Positions 12,512 to 22,912 are shown, counted from the first letter of the stretch. The stretch: 64,000 nt of DNA from Manduca sexta (GCF_014839805.1 NC_051134.1:6293170-6357169); one strand, 5' to 3'. The notes: generated from the sequence alone by a model not told the origin. A program made the numbers and translations.

Positions 12512-12866
12512 CAGTGGCGTAGTTGTAATGCATACGCAATAGTATGACTACCGCGCTTAGGTCCTGGGTTCGAATCCTAGGTCGGGACAAAAATAATTTT
12601 GACTGGGTTTTCAATTCGTAGTCAGGAAGTTGGTGGTGTGATATCCCCTGTGCCTCGGAAAACACGTTAAGCCATTGGTACTGCGCCTGATCTCTCTCCG
12701 GTTATGTCGGATTGCCGTCTCACCGAACTATGAGAGTGAAGGAACAGAGAGTGCACCTGTGTATTGCGCACTCACTTGTGCACTATAATATCTCCTGCGT
12801 ACCTGGCCGATCCTCGTTGAGATTGGCTGCCGTTGCCGAAATTCGGCTAGGAGGAATTCATCATAG
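12512..12866 (+). mobile_element. tRNA-headed SINE, family E
   Basis: A tRNA-like head opens with GCCTCAGTGGCGTAGTTGTA, which holds an RNA polymerase III A box. A perfect B box, GGTTCGAATCC, follows at about 12569-12579. The flanking CCTGG and CTAGG bases could pair as a T-stem. The head closely matches that of family D (29.5 kb), but the body is different. It contains CCTCGGAAAACACGTTAAGC, CTGATCTCTCTCCGGTTATG and a 3' end about GCCGAAATTCGGCTAGGAGG. Family D and E copies therefore appear to be modular: one tRNA-derived promoter attached to two bodies. The 95-codon open frame at 12712-12999 lies across this repeat and is not a gene. Confidence 0.8.
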
Positions 12867-13592
12867 AGTGAAATCTGTTGAAATGGTGAGGGATTCTTGT
12901 GTAGTAGTCTTTATTCTCAGCTGGGATTTTCCTCTTTTTTATGCGTATTATTTCCACTTACTCAATGTTTCTTTCACAGAACACCTCAACAAACACTAAT
13001 ACGAATTACCTACCCCAACAATATAACAATAAACAAGTATCGCCCTATATCACTGTAGTAATAATAAAATTTTATTGATCCTTGAAACTAGATTTTAACC
13101 ATTTGACTTCTTGGCATTTGAAATCAGCGAAATAATCGTTATGAAAGTGTCAAGATGAAAAATCTCACTCTCTGGCAATAACACAAAACATTAATAAACT
13201 GGCACATTTATTATTGTTATGATTTTAATGTCACATATTAGCTGAATAACATTACATTTTGTGTAGTTATAAAAAGACGTTATGATTGTGTGACAGCCCT
13301 ATTACATTCAGGGTTGTCAAACATTAGTCATTTATTGTTGTTAAGTATCATTATAAATAATAAGATATTTAAATGGTATTCTTCACGGATGTCATCAAAA
13401 TGTTTGCAAATTTCACGAATGCTGACATTGAAATATGAAATGAACGGATCCAGCTGTTTCATAATGCGAAAATTACGCAAAGACTAAACCTTATAGTGTA
13501 AGATAGTGCATATTATCAAACAGGTACTAATGATGCTGATATGGGTTCGTTTGAAACTCATTAATCTTAATTTAAATAAATCTTTACTAACT
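12867..13592. other. Non-repetitive A+T-rich sequence
   Basis: No gene or recognised repeat was seen. Sequence is A/T-rich with short chance frames. Confidence 0.5.
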
Positions 13593-13757
13593 CCCGTATT
13601 TATAAACATTACTTATCTAATGACGGATCATTGCTGTGATAATAAGTCTGTTTCATAGCTTTGTTTATCTGACAGCCAACTAGATTAAAGTTGTATCTCA
13701 ATATTAGCCAATCACAGCGGCTCCGCTCCATAGACAAATAAGGTTTAGGAATACGGG
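13593..13757. mobile_element. MITE family I, diverged copy
   Basis: The left end CCCGTATTTATAAACATTAC is mirrored on the right by GGTTTAGGAATACGGG, giving imperfect terminal inverted repeats. The inner part, GACGGATCATTGCTGTGATA through TCTGACAGCCAACTAGATTA and TCTCAATATTAGCCAA, is shared with the better foldback copy at 27382-27611. The right arm is shorter than in that copy. Only short internal sequence is present and no transposase is encoded, so it is non-autonomous. Confidence 0.65.
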
Positions 13758-14461
13758 CGTAAGTATATAAAATACTGTTAAAATAATGACATATGATTTC
13801 TGTAACTGGGATGAGACATAGTTTGAAATATAATTTTAGTATAAGTAAATGAATATGTTTTTGGTAGAAGCATGTGACACCCCTACTCATATTACATATC
13901 TGGCAACTGCTCATAAGCTATCAATTGTCAACGCGTATATTTTATGATTTAAGTCGCATAATATACATTTAAATAAACATAGTTACGAAATAGTATATGT
14001 GATAACCCTATTAGTGGTATATTTCACAACTGTTTAATATAATTGTTTACTTTATACTATCAATATAAAGTTGCAAACATTTTGCCATAATAACTAAAAA
14101 TATTAATAGTAGCTACCTTTTTTGAGGTATATATTAAAATAATTGACAGCTCCTAAAATGAGTTGAAGCCCACGCTATATTCAACCAAAATTCCTTCCTT
14201 CCCTGAACATAAATAGTTAAAAAAAAACTAACTCTCGAGCGTGACACCCCTGCCCGTATTAGAGGGATGTCTGACAGCTACACATTGGCTACTATTTGTC
14301 AAACCGTTTGACAATTACATCGTGACGTTTCGTGTCTAATTGAGCCTGTCATAACGCGCATTGTGGCTTTTAAAAGAACGTGAGAATGGACATTTTGTAT
14401 GGAACAACACGGTGAAGTACTGTGTGACGTTTATTTATGTGGTAATGTTTTATATTATAAT
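13758..14461. other. Non-repetitive A+T-rich sequence
   Basis: No gene or recognised repeat. Short phrases of the form GTGACACCCCT occur at about 13873 and 14240, but do not extend into a clear repeat. Confidence 0.45.
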
Positions 14462-14685
14462 CGCCTCATTGGTGTAGTATTAATAGTTCTCGGGTCGAAA
14501 AAGTGATATTTGGTTTTTTTTTTGCTCAGTATTAGTCCGGAGTCTGAATTTGTGCCCGGTATGGCGATAGGCTCGCCCTATCACATTATGGGACGAAACA
14601 TACTTGGCGAAAAGTGGGTGTTCTGGTTGCGCCTCTGCCTACCCCTTCGGGTATAAATGCGTGATGTATGTTTGTTTGTTTTTTT
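14462..14685 (+). mobile_element. SINE family D copy with deleted B box
   Basis: The head begins CGCCTCATTGGTGTAGTATT, an A-box region. It then jumps to GTTCTCGGGTCG, so the stretch that should hold the B box is missing. The body is well preserved: AGTGATATTTGG, CAGTATTAGTCCGGAGTCTG, GGCGATAGGCTCGCCC, GACGAAACATACTTGGCGAA and TACCCCTTCGGGTATAAATG. It ends in a TATGTTTGTTTG tail. Without a B box it should not be transcribed by polymerase III as a full tRNA-type promoter. Confidence 0.8.
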
Positions 14686-14878
14686 GATGTAGTACAATGC
14701 TGAGATACTAATCTGATTGGAGTTCGATTTGTAGGCAATTGTTAGTACTCTGTAACCCGAAATCCCGGTGTCCAAATTAATAGTGTTGCTATTACAGAAA
14801 TTATTACAAACTTAATATCAAAACACATAGTTTTAAGCTATTACTATTATACCCGAAAGGGTTGGAAAAGGCACATTA

Positions 14879-14944
14879 TCTTACTTCTTACTAATATTAT
14901 ACTGCAAAAGCTTTTCACGCGTCGAAGGCGCGAGCGGATGCTAG
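14879..14944 (+). mobile_element. Helitron-like family G, 66-bp deletion derivative
   Basis: TC at 14879-14880 follows an A. The 5'-type sequence TACTAATATTATA is followed almost at once by the 3' end: AAGCTTTTCACGCG, a GC hairpin region, then GGATG and CTAG at 14941-14944. The usual following T is replaced by A. Nearly the whole interior seen in copies at 50818, 53341 and 62081 is absent, leaving the two ends joined. Confidence 0.55.
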
Positions 14945-15247
14945 ACCTTCTTATTTTGAACTGACGAACCTAATCGACTCCAAAATCTCTAAAGTCCAAA
15001 ACAATTCGCACTACACGAAAACTTCATCAATACATCCACCACATAAACAAGCAAAATTTCTCAAAAAGTATCTATCTAATGGGGCGTACTAAGACATTCG
15101 AAACACGTTGAAACAACGCCCAAATCCGGCGTGATCCGTACAAATACAAGCAGTCCTGAACAAACAGCCATCGCCACCGTTTAACCGCCCCACCGCTAAC
15201 TGTCTCACAAATTAGGATTTTGTACGCTAAACTAACATATCATCCTG

Positions 15248-15285
15248 CCAGGGACGCATCCAGGGATACGATGGGGGTCAATTGT
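15248..15285 (+). mobile_element. Terminus fragment of family J
   Basis: CAGGGACGCATCCAGGGATA followed by a GATGGGGG run resembles the inverted terminus at 8190-8223. Only one end is visible. It is probably a solo terminus or a heavily diverged element whose other end I could not find. Confidence 0.35.
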
Positions 15286-16219
15286 TGGAGATTAAAATAT
15301 TTGTAGGTGCCAGTGAATAATTGTGAAATTTCCTGAAAGGGAATGACACTTCATGTAAATATTAATATGTAAAATGCGGACTGCAGATTGTTGTAATGAT
15401 AGTTAAATTTTATATAAATTACGAAAAGGAAGCCAGCGGGAAACGAGTTATGAAGAACCCTTCGCTGCTGGTAGATGCAGTTTGAATAATGATGTACATT
15501 ATGGGAAAAAATGGTAATGATAACGGTTTAGGTCTTAGTAAATTATAATATGGAATTGATTTTGGTGGTGTAAAGTATGGGCAGAGAGTGTACTGCTTGG
15601 TACATTTAGTCGTTAAGTAGGCAACAGATGTATTTACACAACTTCAGAGTAGAGAACATTACAAAATAAACTAATTGTGTGTATATAATATTATTAATTT
15701 TATTCCATGAAGGTTGGTGTCTAGCAAGCGTTATCTATTAGAATAACTATATAATATGTGTGTTTAAATGATTTTAGGGCTACTTTAGTTTATGGAAGTA
15801 AATGAAATGCCTAACACACACATAATATGCAATGATAATATATCGAAAAAACATATTCAAATACCAATTAATGAACTCAATAATGTTTAATAATGATGGG
15901 TTTAAGCCCCCGCAATATCTAAATACATCTCTGTTCCCAACTAAAACATTTATTCAACACGTCCAACTAAGAATCGACTTTAACGCCTACACCTAAAGTC
16001 CATTTCCCACAAAATAGATTTAGGCGTAGGATATCCGTTAAGTTTATTATTATTATAAGCTTTAATCTAAAAGGAAGTTCGGATTCAGAGCTTAGTTAGC
16101 ACGCAGATTGGCGTAACGTTTGAACTATGGTTATTGTTAGGTTAATATTACTTGGCTTTTAGTAATGTGCATATTTTGGTTAACAGATGTTTAGGGGCTT
16201 GAAGTATGTTTTTATAGAA
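15286..16219. other. Non-repetitive A+T-rich sequence
   Basis: No gene or recognised repeat. The sequence is A/T-rich with short frames only. Confidence 0.5.
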
Positions 16220-16285
16220 TGGCGAATGGTAACCTTAGCATAGCGATGCGTGTGGGCTGTGGTCTTGGCTTCGAATCTCATGAGG
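16220..16285 (+). repeat. tRNA-like SINE head remnant
   Basis: TTAGCATAGCGATG resembles an A box, and GGCTTCGAATCTC at about 16268-16280 resembles a B box. The spacing of roughly 35 bp suits a tRNA-derived polymerase III promoter. No tRNA cloverleaf can be completed, so I read it as the decayed head of a SINE. The sequence downstream is the oppositely oriented C copy, not its body. Confidence 0.35.
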
Positions 16286-16332
16286 GTAATGTGTGGGTAT
16301 TTCTAACACGTCTTGCTCGAACTGGGTATAAA

Positions 16333-16550
16333 TAATATAATAATAAAATCAGCCCTGTATTATATACTGTCCCACTGTTGGGCACGGGCTTCCTCTACTA
16401 CTGAGAGGGATTCGGCCTTAGTCCACCACGCTGGCCTAGTGCGGATTGGTAGACTTCACACACCCTTGAAAATTCCTGTAGAGAATTTCTCAGGTAGGCA
16501 GGTTTCCTCACGATGTTTTCCTTCACCATTATGAAACTGGGTATACCAGT
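16333..16550 (-). mobile_element. SINE family C copy, 5'-truncated
   Basis: The left end, AATAATAATAAAATCAGCCC, is the 3' tail of the family read backwards. It is followed by the block for a conserved TACTACTGAGAGGGATTCGG-type sequence, the AGTGCGGATTGGTAGACTTC block and the TTTCCTCACGATGTTTTCCT block. The tRNA-derived head present at 22.9 and 52.5 kb is absent here. The open frame at 16313-16534 is a translation of this SINE. Confidence 0.75.
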
Positions 16551-16581
16551 GAGAATTTATGTTACATCGCACCATTACATT

Positions 16582-16731
16582 TAGAATTACAATGACGCAA
16601 GTGCAAAAAACCCTATTGTCATTGCCAGTAATGTAATTATCGAAAATCGATGTTGCGTTCGATAGTTTGTCACTTTACAAATATTATATGAGTCAATTTG
16701 AAGGTTTTTTGCACTTGCGTTAGTATTCTAT
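16582..16731. mobile_element. Small foldback element K (MITE-like)
   Basis: ACGCAAGTGCAAAAAACC at 16595-16612 is exactly reverse-complemented at 16703-16720. The similarity extends outward to TAGAAT at both ends with a small gap. The element is about 150 bp with a non-coding centre. No related copy was seen elsewhere in the window, so the family is undefined here. Confidence 0.55.
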
Positions 16732-16799
16732 AGGTGCTATATGTGGCTGGAGTAAAAAAATCAAATCCATGGCATTCTTGAAAAAATGTGTTGCTGGAT

Positions 16800-17030
16800 G
16801 CATGGAAGTGGAAGGGTAGGTAGAAAACTAATATGGTTAGCGAGCTGGCAGGTTCGTTTTGTATAGACAAGAGGTCATAACTCTTAAACAGATATTTAAT
16901 GATGAGTGTTGCCAACCTCAGATGAAAGTGCAAGGGTAAGTAGAAAACGAAGATGATTAGCGAGCTTGTGTTATCGTGGTGGATAGACAAGAGGTCACCG
17001 TCTCTCTTAAACAGATTTTTAAGGACAATT
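16800..17030. repeat. Diverged two-unit tandem repeat, period about 120 bp
   Basis: The units share GGAAGTGGAAGGGTAGGTAG / GAAAGTGCAAGGGTAAGTAG, then GTTAGCGAGCT / ATTAGCGAGCT, then ATAGACAAGAGGTCA, then CTTAAACAGAT. The second starts about 120 bp after the first. On the minus strand the duplication keeps a frame open across both units, giving a 146-codon frame (16670-17110) with an internal repeat of the type LLSIxxxxxSSLxIxVFYLPxHFH. There is no domain I recognise. The frame is more likely a by-product of the duplication than a gene, but conservation has not been tested. Confidence 0.6.
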
Positions 17031-17716
17031 TCTCTGGCAGTAGATACAAAACCAGAAAAATGGGTATATAACAAAATAACAAATTTAAACACGTAACAGT
17101 CAAAACTCAAAATGCTCTTAATAAGCTTAAAAAGAAGCCGTTCTTAATCCTTATTTAATAAAATATATGCGTTTTATAAAATAAATTGCCAAACGCCCAC
17201 GAGTTATCAACCCACCGCGTCAGGTGAAACTGTCCGTTTTGACTGATCGCGTAGCCTTTGTAATTGAAACAGCTACTGCTAATTAAAAATACAGCGAGAA
17301 TAAATGTTAAACATTGCTACAATGTATCGATTGCTTACGCTTTAATAAAATTGTTTAAAGCCAATTAAAAGAGGCTCAACCGTCACTATCCTTAATGTGA
17401 GTTGTACACTTATACACTAGGGTGTACATGATATGTCTTTTTGAAGGACAGTCCTGTTTGATATAAGGATTTTTCTCCACGTTTAGGTGTGACTAAGGTT
17501 GTCATGTTTATGCATCGTGATACTAGAATAATGGATCTCATTTTATGCCTTAGGATATAGCTTGTATAGAACTGAGATTAGTAGTTTATTACAGCTACAT
17601 CTCTGGATAAGGTAGCTAGGTGCAATGAAGGGTAGTCGGTGTATAGAAGACGTTAGATGTTCTCATATTTAAAAGCCATTTGTGGGTAGCATACTGTAGG
17701 CAGACGTGTATATACA
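17031..17716. other. Non-repetitive A+T-rich sequence
   Basis: No gene or recognised repeat was seen in this stretch. Confidence 0.5.
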
Positions 17717-17887
17717 TTAGGATTACCTGCGGCTTTGCCCGCGTAAAAAGTTTCTCTGGGATAAATATTTCCCGGAATAAAAATTAGATATAGCTCTCAG
17801 GGGTAATGTAGCTCCCTACTAGTGAAAACATTTTCAATATCGGTTCTGTAGTTTCTGAGATAAGAGCGTTCAAACAAACAAACAACA

Positions 17888-19041
17888 TTGAAATAAAAAC
17901 TAAAAACTATTTAAACGGATTTTATCGCGGTTTTTTATATTATTATTTTCTCCCGACGTTTCGAAGACTTTGCAGCCTTCATGGTCACGGGGGGGACTGA
18001 GGTGTTGTTCATCCGTAAAGTCAAAGTTACAATATCTACCTACATTTTTCAAATATACAACTTTTTAAAATTTTTATCTGTTGGCGGTCCGATCTACGCA
18101 GAATGAACTCACAGTGTCTTGAGGTCTGGCAGCCGGTCTTTTGGGATCCGATTTAATTAAATGTAGAACAGGATCCCAGGCTTGTGCAAGCTTCCAACCA
18201 TCTTCCCTATTGAAATTTGGGTGTTTTTTATTTCAATAGCCTCGCGAATCATCCTAGGCAGGAATCGGTGTTCTTTGGCAAGGATTTGTGGCTTGTCTAA
18301 TCGCAAATAATGATTGGAGCCTCCTTCAGAATGTTCAGCGACTGCAGACTTCGTAGAGCGTCGGTGTTTCACGTCAGCTATATGTTCGCGGGTCCCTATA
18401 TTTCTTTTTGTTTGTCCTATATAAGAGAGGCCACAGTTGCAGTCTATCTTGTATACACCCGGTTCTTGCAGAGGTATATGGCACTTGACAGGTGGTAAAA
18501 ATTGACTAATCTTCTTAGGCGGCTTGAAATAGGTTTTTATTGAAGCACGCTTCAGGATGTAGCCAATCTTGTCGGTGACTCCTCTCACATATGGTAGTAC
18601 AACCGGAACACGTTCAACTGTGGCTGGTTTCACTCGGTCTCTGCGACGGCGGCGTGGAATTTGGAGCTTGTTGTCTCGCAGTATTTGCTTGACATGTTGT
18701 AGCTCAGCGGCCAGGTGTTTCTCGTCACAGATTCCTCGTGCTCTCTGAAACAATGATTTGCCCACGGTAGCTAACTGTTTTGGATGGTGGTGAGATTCAC
18801 CGTTCAGATATTTATCAGTATGGGTCTGTTTCCGATATACAGTATGACTTAAGGTCTGATCAGGATTACGAATGACTAAAACATCCAAGAAAGCAAGAGA
18901 TTTGTTGTGTTCTAACTCCATAGTGAATTGGATTTTATTATTGATGGAGTTAAGGTGATTTAAAACCGCGATAAAATCCGTTTAAATAGTTTTTAGTTTT
19001 TATTTCAATGTCTAACATTCGCGTAAACATAAGAAATCATT
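17888..19041 (-). mobile_element. 5'-truncated Penelope-like element with inverted terminal arm
   Basis: The element is bounded by a 12-bp direct repeat, AAACAAACAACA (17876-17887 and 19042-19053). The minus-strand order is ORF remnant, 3' untranslated region, then a terminal region with CATGAAGGCTGCAAAG, TTCGAAACGTCGGGAG and CCGCGATAAAATCCGTTT. At the opposite end (18961-19041) the same terminal sequence appears in inverted orientation and runs about 30 bp further, to AACATAAGAAATCAT. Penelope-like elements are known to carry such inverted, truncated terminal repeats next to 5' truncations. The reverse transcriptase core is missing, so this copy cannot be autonomous. Confidence 0.85.
18157..18963 (-). 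pseudogene. Penelope-like element ORF remnant: RT thumb region plus GIY-YIG endonuclease
   Basis: The frame encodes 254 residues from the first Met and stays open about 14 codons further upstream (LNHLNSINNKIQFT), so that Met at 18921 is probably not a real start. The N-terminal part (FLDVLV, TVYRKQTHTDKYLN, HHHPKQ) fits the end of the Penelope-clade reverse transcriptase. A basic RRRRRDRVK stretch lies at residues 90-98. A C-terminal GIY-YIG nuclease domain follows, with GVYKI at 155-159 and YIGQTKR at 167-173. Cysteines at 147, 161 and 163 lie just before and within it, in the place of the family's metal-binding linker. GIY-YIG proteins nick target DNA for insertion. The catalytic RT motifs are absent because the copy is truncated where the inverted terminal arm begins (about 18960). 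The remaining frame has no stop, which suggests moderate age. Confidence 0.85.
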
Positions 19042-19090
19042 AAACAAACAACACTTCATGTATATTTTATTATATACATAATAGTATAGA

Positions 19091-22000
19091 TATATATCTT
19101 AAATCTTGGTGTTCATGATGATCGTATCATGAACACAAACTGATTGCATTATAAACCATAAGGAGAATAAATTGGCAAAGTGATGAGAAATGGACATTAA
19201 ATCAATCAAATAACCATACAAGGCGTAACAGGAAAGATGCATGATTTTCAGTGGACTTTAAGTAAGCCATACTGAGGACAACATTTTTTACCACTTAACA
19301 AAGCCACCCTACCCCTTATCTTATCACACCACGCCACTGAAGTACGTACCATGTGCATTTGTCGGCGTTATAAAAACTATCCGATCTCTAACTGGTTCCC
19401 CGCCGTCCCAAACTGACATAAGTGCCACTTTCCTGAACCAGGAAACAGTAAATTAAACTCAATGGAGTTTTTGTGTTAATGTGAAACGCATATTTATGGT
19501 GTTTTTATTGAGGAAACGCGCAAAATGTAATTACAATTTGGCACGATATTGTGAATATTTATTGATAAGCTAATTGTCTATGAGTGTGTTTTAATTTGTA
19601 TTTTAAATAACTAGTATGTAGTTATTCGATGTAGTTGGAGTCAACAAAGTTATATTGGATAGTGTTAATTTGTCACATAATAATTTTTCATCAACTGTTC
19701 CTTCAGTGTATTTTATTTATCAGCTTTTGCTAGGCTTTTCCCTTCCCCGGATAAAAAGTAACTTTCAAAATTTACAAGATGTAGCTTTATATGAATTAAA
19801 GAATTTTTACTTCTTATATTCAAACTCACAACCTTTACCTATTTCCAAGCCATGATGAATAAATCATTTATTTGCATGTATTAACATAATGAGACAAAGG
19901 CTAGGCTTCAAATGTCTTTCAATTTGAGAAAAGTCTCCAAAAGTAAGTCGGCACACACCAACTACAAATAAATTTACGAAATATTAAATTAAGAAAAATA
20001 TTTTTACAAATCGTACGTCACTGCTAATCTAACTGCGTGACTGTTGCATGATTGACGGCAAACCATTAGTGCAAGATGGCTGATTGATGATAAAAATTGA
20101 TAGCTGACAATTAAGTTCAGTCAACTTGTACAATTATAGGCAGATGTCAGTTTTTTGGTTTGATGAAATTTTTTAGGTCATGATGTAAGGATTTGTAGTC
20201 GGTCTGCCTTTGTCTAATTCTGGTATAAAGTGAGTTTAGGATATATTATATGTATTATGAAAAAAATGGCTTAGTTTTTACTAAAACCCACCTGTCTGAA
20301 GTCCCTTCTTCGGGTAATACACAAAACAAATGGTGTTTACAGATCTGGCACATTGTTACCCGTTCACAGTTCATTTACGCTGCTACTAGTTCCAAGGATA
20401 CAACAAATAAAAACGATAATTCAAAACGTTTCATGGTCGGATACTTTTTTGCGGTAACAAATAAAGCTAAATATAAACAAATTATCAAAAAAGCAACTTT
20501 TTATAAAACCCATTTATAGAAAGGAAGTTAGCCCATAATATTGTGTCAAGTGGACCGCCCGGGGACACTGAGGTGACGAAAACGATGGACTGACTTCAGC
20601 TTTGACTGTAACATGACACTTGACGCCTGGCGCCGGCAATCCGTGAGACGATGTTTATCACCCAAATTTTGTTTAAATATTTTATAGGAAGCTGCGGCTG
20701 TAAATCTTGGATATTTCTTTATGCTCCTCATTTATGGGACTCTTGTGGCGTTTCATGTTTGAGAACTCTATTTTGAATCGGTATGACCGTCGTAAAATTA
20801 GGGACGGTTGTAAATATATTCATATGGGATCCGATATGTTTTACTTTTGGACGTAATTCAGTCATTGTAATAAAATAAAGTGCTGTTTCATTTACGTTAT
20901 CAGCTACTGACATATTCGAACTGTAGGTTTTATGCTTAACAATTATTATGGTAATGTGTCATTTAAAAACATTTTCTTTATATATATTCGTTGGGTTTTG
21001 TGAATTCAAAACACCGTCTATTTAGAGCAAAAATTACCACCAAAATCGAATGCATCATGGAAAATTTAAAAATCACACAGCTGACCTCATTTTCTCAAAC
21101 CTTGAAACCGGTTCCGTGCAAACGACGTGAGATTGATAAATTATTAATGCAGCGAGCAAGTGCGGGACGTGAGGAGACGTTTACACGGAATGAAAAATGA
21201 GTGTCTTGTTGAGCACGTCACTGCTGCGAACGCATTCAAACTGCATGAGACTTTATGCGCTTTGAATTTTATACAACGTGCTTATTTTTAAGACGTCAGG
21301 AGACGTTTGGAGTTTTCTTTTGTGCATTTGATAGACTGCGGTTGACGGGTCTTTTGAAAAAATAACAATATTATATTTTGATCTTTATTGCCCAAGCGAA
21401 GAGTGCGGTCACATGGCATTAAAAGTGAGTAACGACGAAGAAGAAATTATTGAGCTGGTCTACTTAAAAATTAAAATTAACGATAGCAATATTATTGTCA
21501 TTTTATTGTCTTGTAAAAGCAACAGTTTATCTTTGGTAGTGCAAACTGTTTTCCGAACTAGCGGTGAAGCAAAATGTATAGAATTTACATTAAAAAAAGA
21601 AGACAAATCAGATCTATTGCTAAAACAATAGCACCATTATATTCAATCTTGTTTTAATTTAAATTTTGATGATTTAATAATGATTGTATTATGATCAGTC
21701 GTGACAATGAGACCGTCAAAATCAATTTCCTAATCGATCATCAATACAGAAAAAACTCGGTTCACAAAATGATGGACAATGCGTTGGAACCGTTCCGCAG
21801 CCGTTCCACGAGGACGGTCAGTTTGGCAGTGTCACAGGGGACTGAGCGACAGCAGGCCAGTTGATTTATGTACCTAATGTAACGGAGATTGATAAACTGC
21901 CCATCGGAACGTATGAAAATGGCTGGAATTTGGCTATCGGGTACTGCAGCGGGCGCGAACTATGGATGGCAATTTGTTTGATAGATGATTTCTTTAATGT

Positions 22001-22912
22001 TTGTTTGGAAGGGAGAATTTCATGAAAAACTTTTGAAATAAAGACTTGCTTTTTGTTTTTTTTTTGTCTTTTTTATGATGAATTAGCAAAGTCAAATACA
22101 AGATCAGTATTCAAATATTATAATCTTTAAGTGGTTAGATTAAACTATTGTTAAAGAGCTGTTATATTATGTAGACAGCTAACGTCCCCAACACATTAGG
22201 TCAAGTGGGGCGAATTCTGCCACAAAAATTGGAAACTAATCATACCTGCACGTCGTAAAACACGATGGATAATAGACGGCGCTCTAAAGATCCAACAACA
22301 TATATTTTTGTCTACGGTTAAATCTTGAATGTTCAAGAGACTTTTTTAACGAAAGCGGAAGATGAAAAAGTACCCCCGCAGCAATATAAAGAGTTTTTTT
22401 ATTTATTTATTTTATTTTGGCAGTAATCATATATTATTTGATATTTATAAGTAAATCAAAAATTATTTATATTATCTATAAAACGACAATTGAATTGCAT
22501 AGACAATTCTTTACATTAGCACAACTTAAGCGCGCCGCACCTTGCTGGTATGTGGAGTAACTGGCAGTTTCTTAGTATTGTAACATTTTCTGCAAACTTT
22601 ACTCAAGACTTTCTTATCCAAATATAAATATATCCATATTTAACCCGAAAGACAGCCAATATTGCCCTTTGTGAAAAAACCGCGACACCTAGATAATTAA
22701 CGAAAGTAAACCTTGATTGACTTTTTGGGAAGTAAATTAGCGGGCTTGTGTCAACATGGTCGCATGTCAGTGTCACAGTGACAGTTCGGTGAGTGAGTAA
22801 TGGACAGAATTTGCTGTGTCATTAAATATTTTCGAGCGGATTTCTATCCGAATATTGACTATGGTGTACGTAGTTTTGATTATAGGTGTCCTGGGTTTAG
22901 GTAATACAGATT
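19091..22912. other. Mostly non-repetitive sequence without a recognised gene
   Basis: No intact gene. The sequence holds the hairpin at 19109-19136 and GC-enriched patches near 20540-20650 and 21770-21960. A 72-codon frame at 21413-21631 has a polar, protein-like composition (DEEEIIELVYLKIKINDSN) with faint resemblance to LINE endonuclease segments. That resemblance is too weak for a call. CAAGATGGC occurs at about 20075. Confidence 0.45.
19109..19136. repeat. Perfect 11-bp hairpin beside the family G end
   Basis: GTGTTCATGAT at 19109-19119 is exactly complemented by ATCATGAACAC at 19126-19136, with a 6-nt loop. It lies 19 bp outside the 5' end of the G element at 19090. A palindromic AGATATATATCT at 19088-19099 overlaps that boundary. 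It is not an intrinsic terminator context. Confidence 0.6.

Larger units (their letters stand above)
17717..19090 (-). mobile_element. Helitron-like family G copy, split by a Penelope-like insertion
   Basis: On the minus strand the 5' end is TCTATACTATTATGTATATA, with TC at 19090-19089, preceded by A. The 3' end carries GCGGGCAAAGCCGC followed by AGGTAATC and CTAA (17720-17717), followed by T. These ends match the other G copies. Between the halves sits the Penelope-like element at 17888-19041, flanked by the duplicated AAACAAACAACA of the G element's own TTTG-type repeat. Without the insertion the G copy is about 210 bp. The G insertion is therefore older than the Penelope insertion. Confidence 0.65.

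Noticed and set aside
16670..17110. 146-codon minus-strand frame with an internal repeat
   Set aside because: It coincides with a tandem DNA duplication and foldback element, has low-complexity hydrophobic content, and no known domain. Kept only as a finding.
17860..17890. CRISPR-like or other short regularly spaced repeats
   Set aside because: CAAA/TTTG repeats here and at 53368 are microsatellites inside transposon ends. No spaced direct-repeat array exists in the window.
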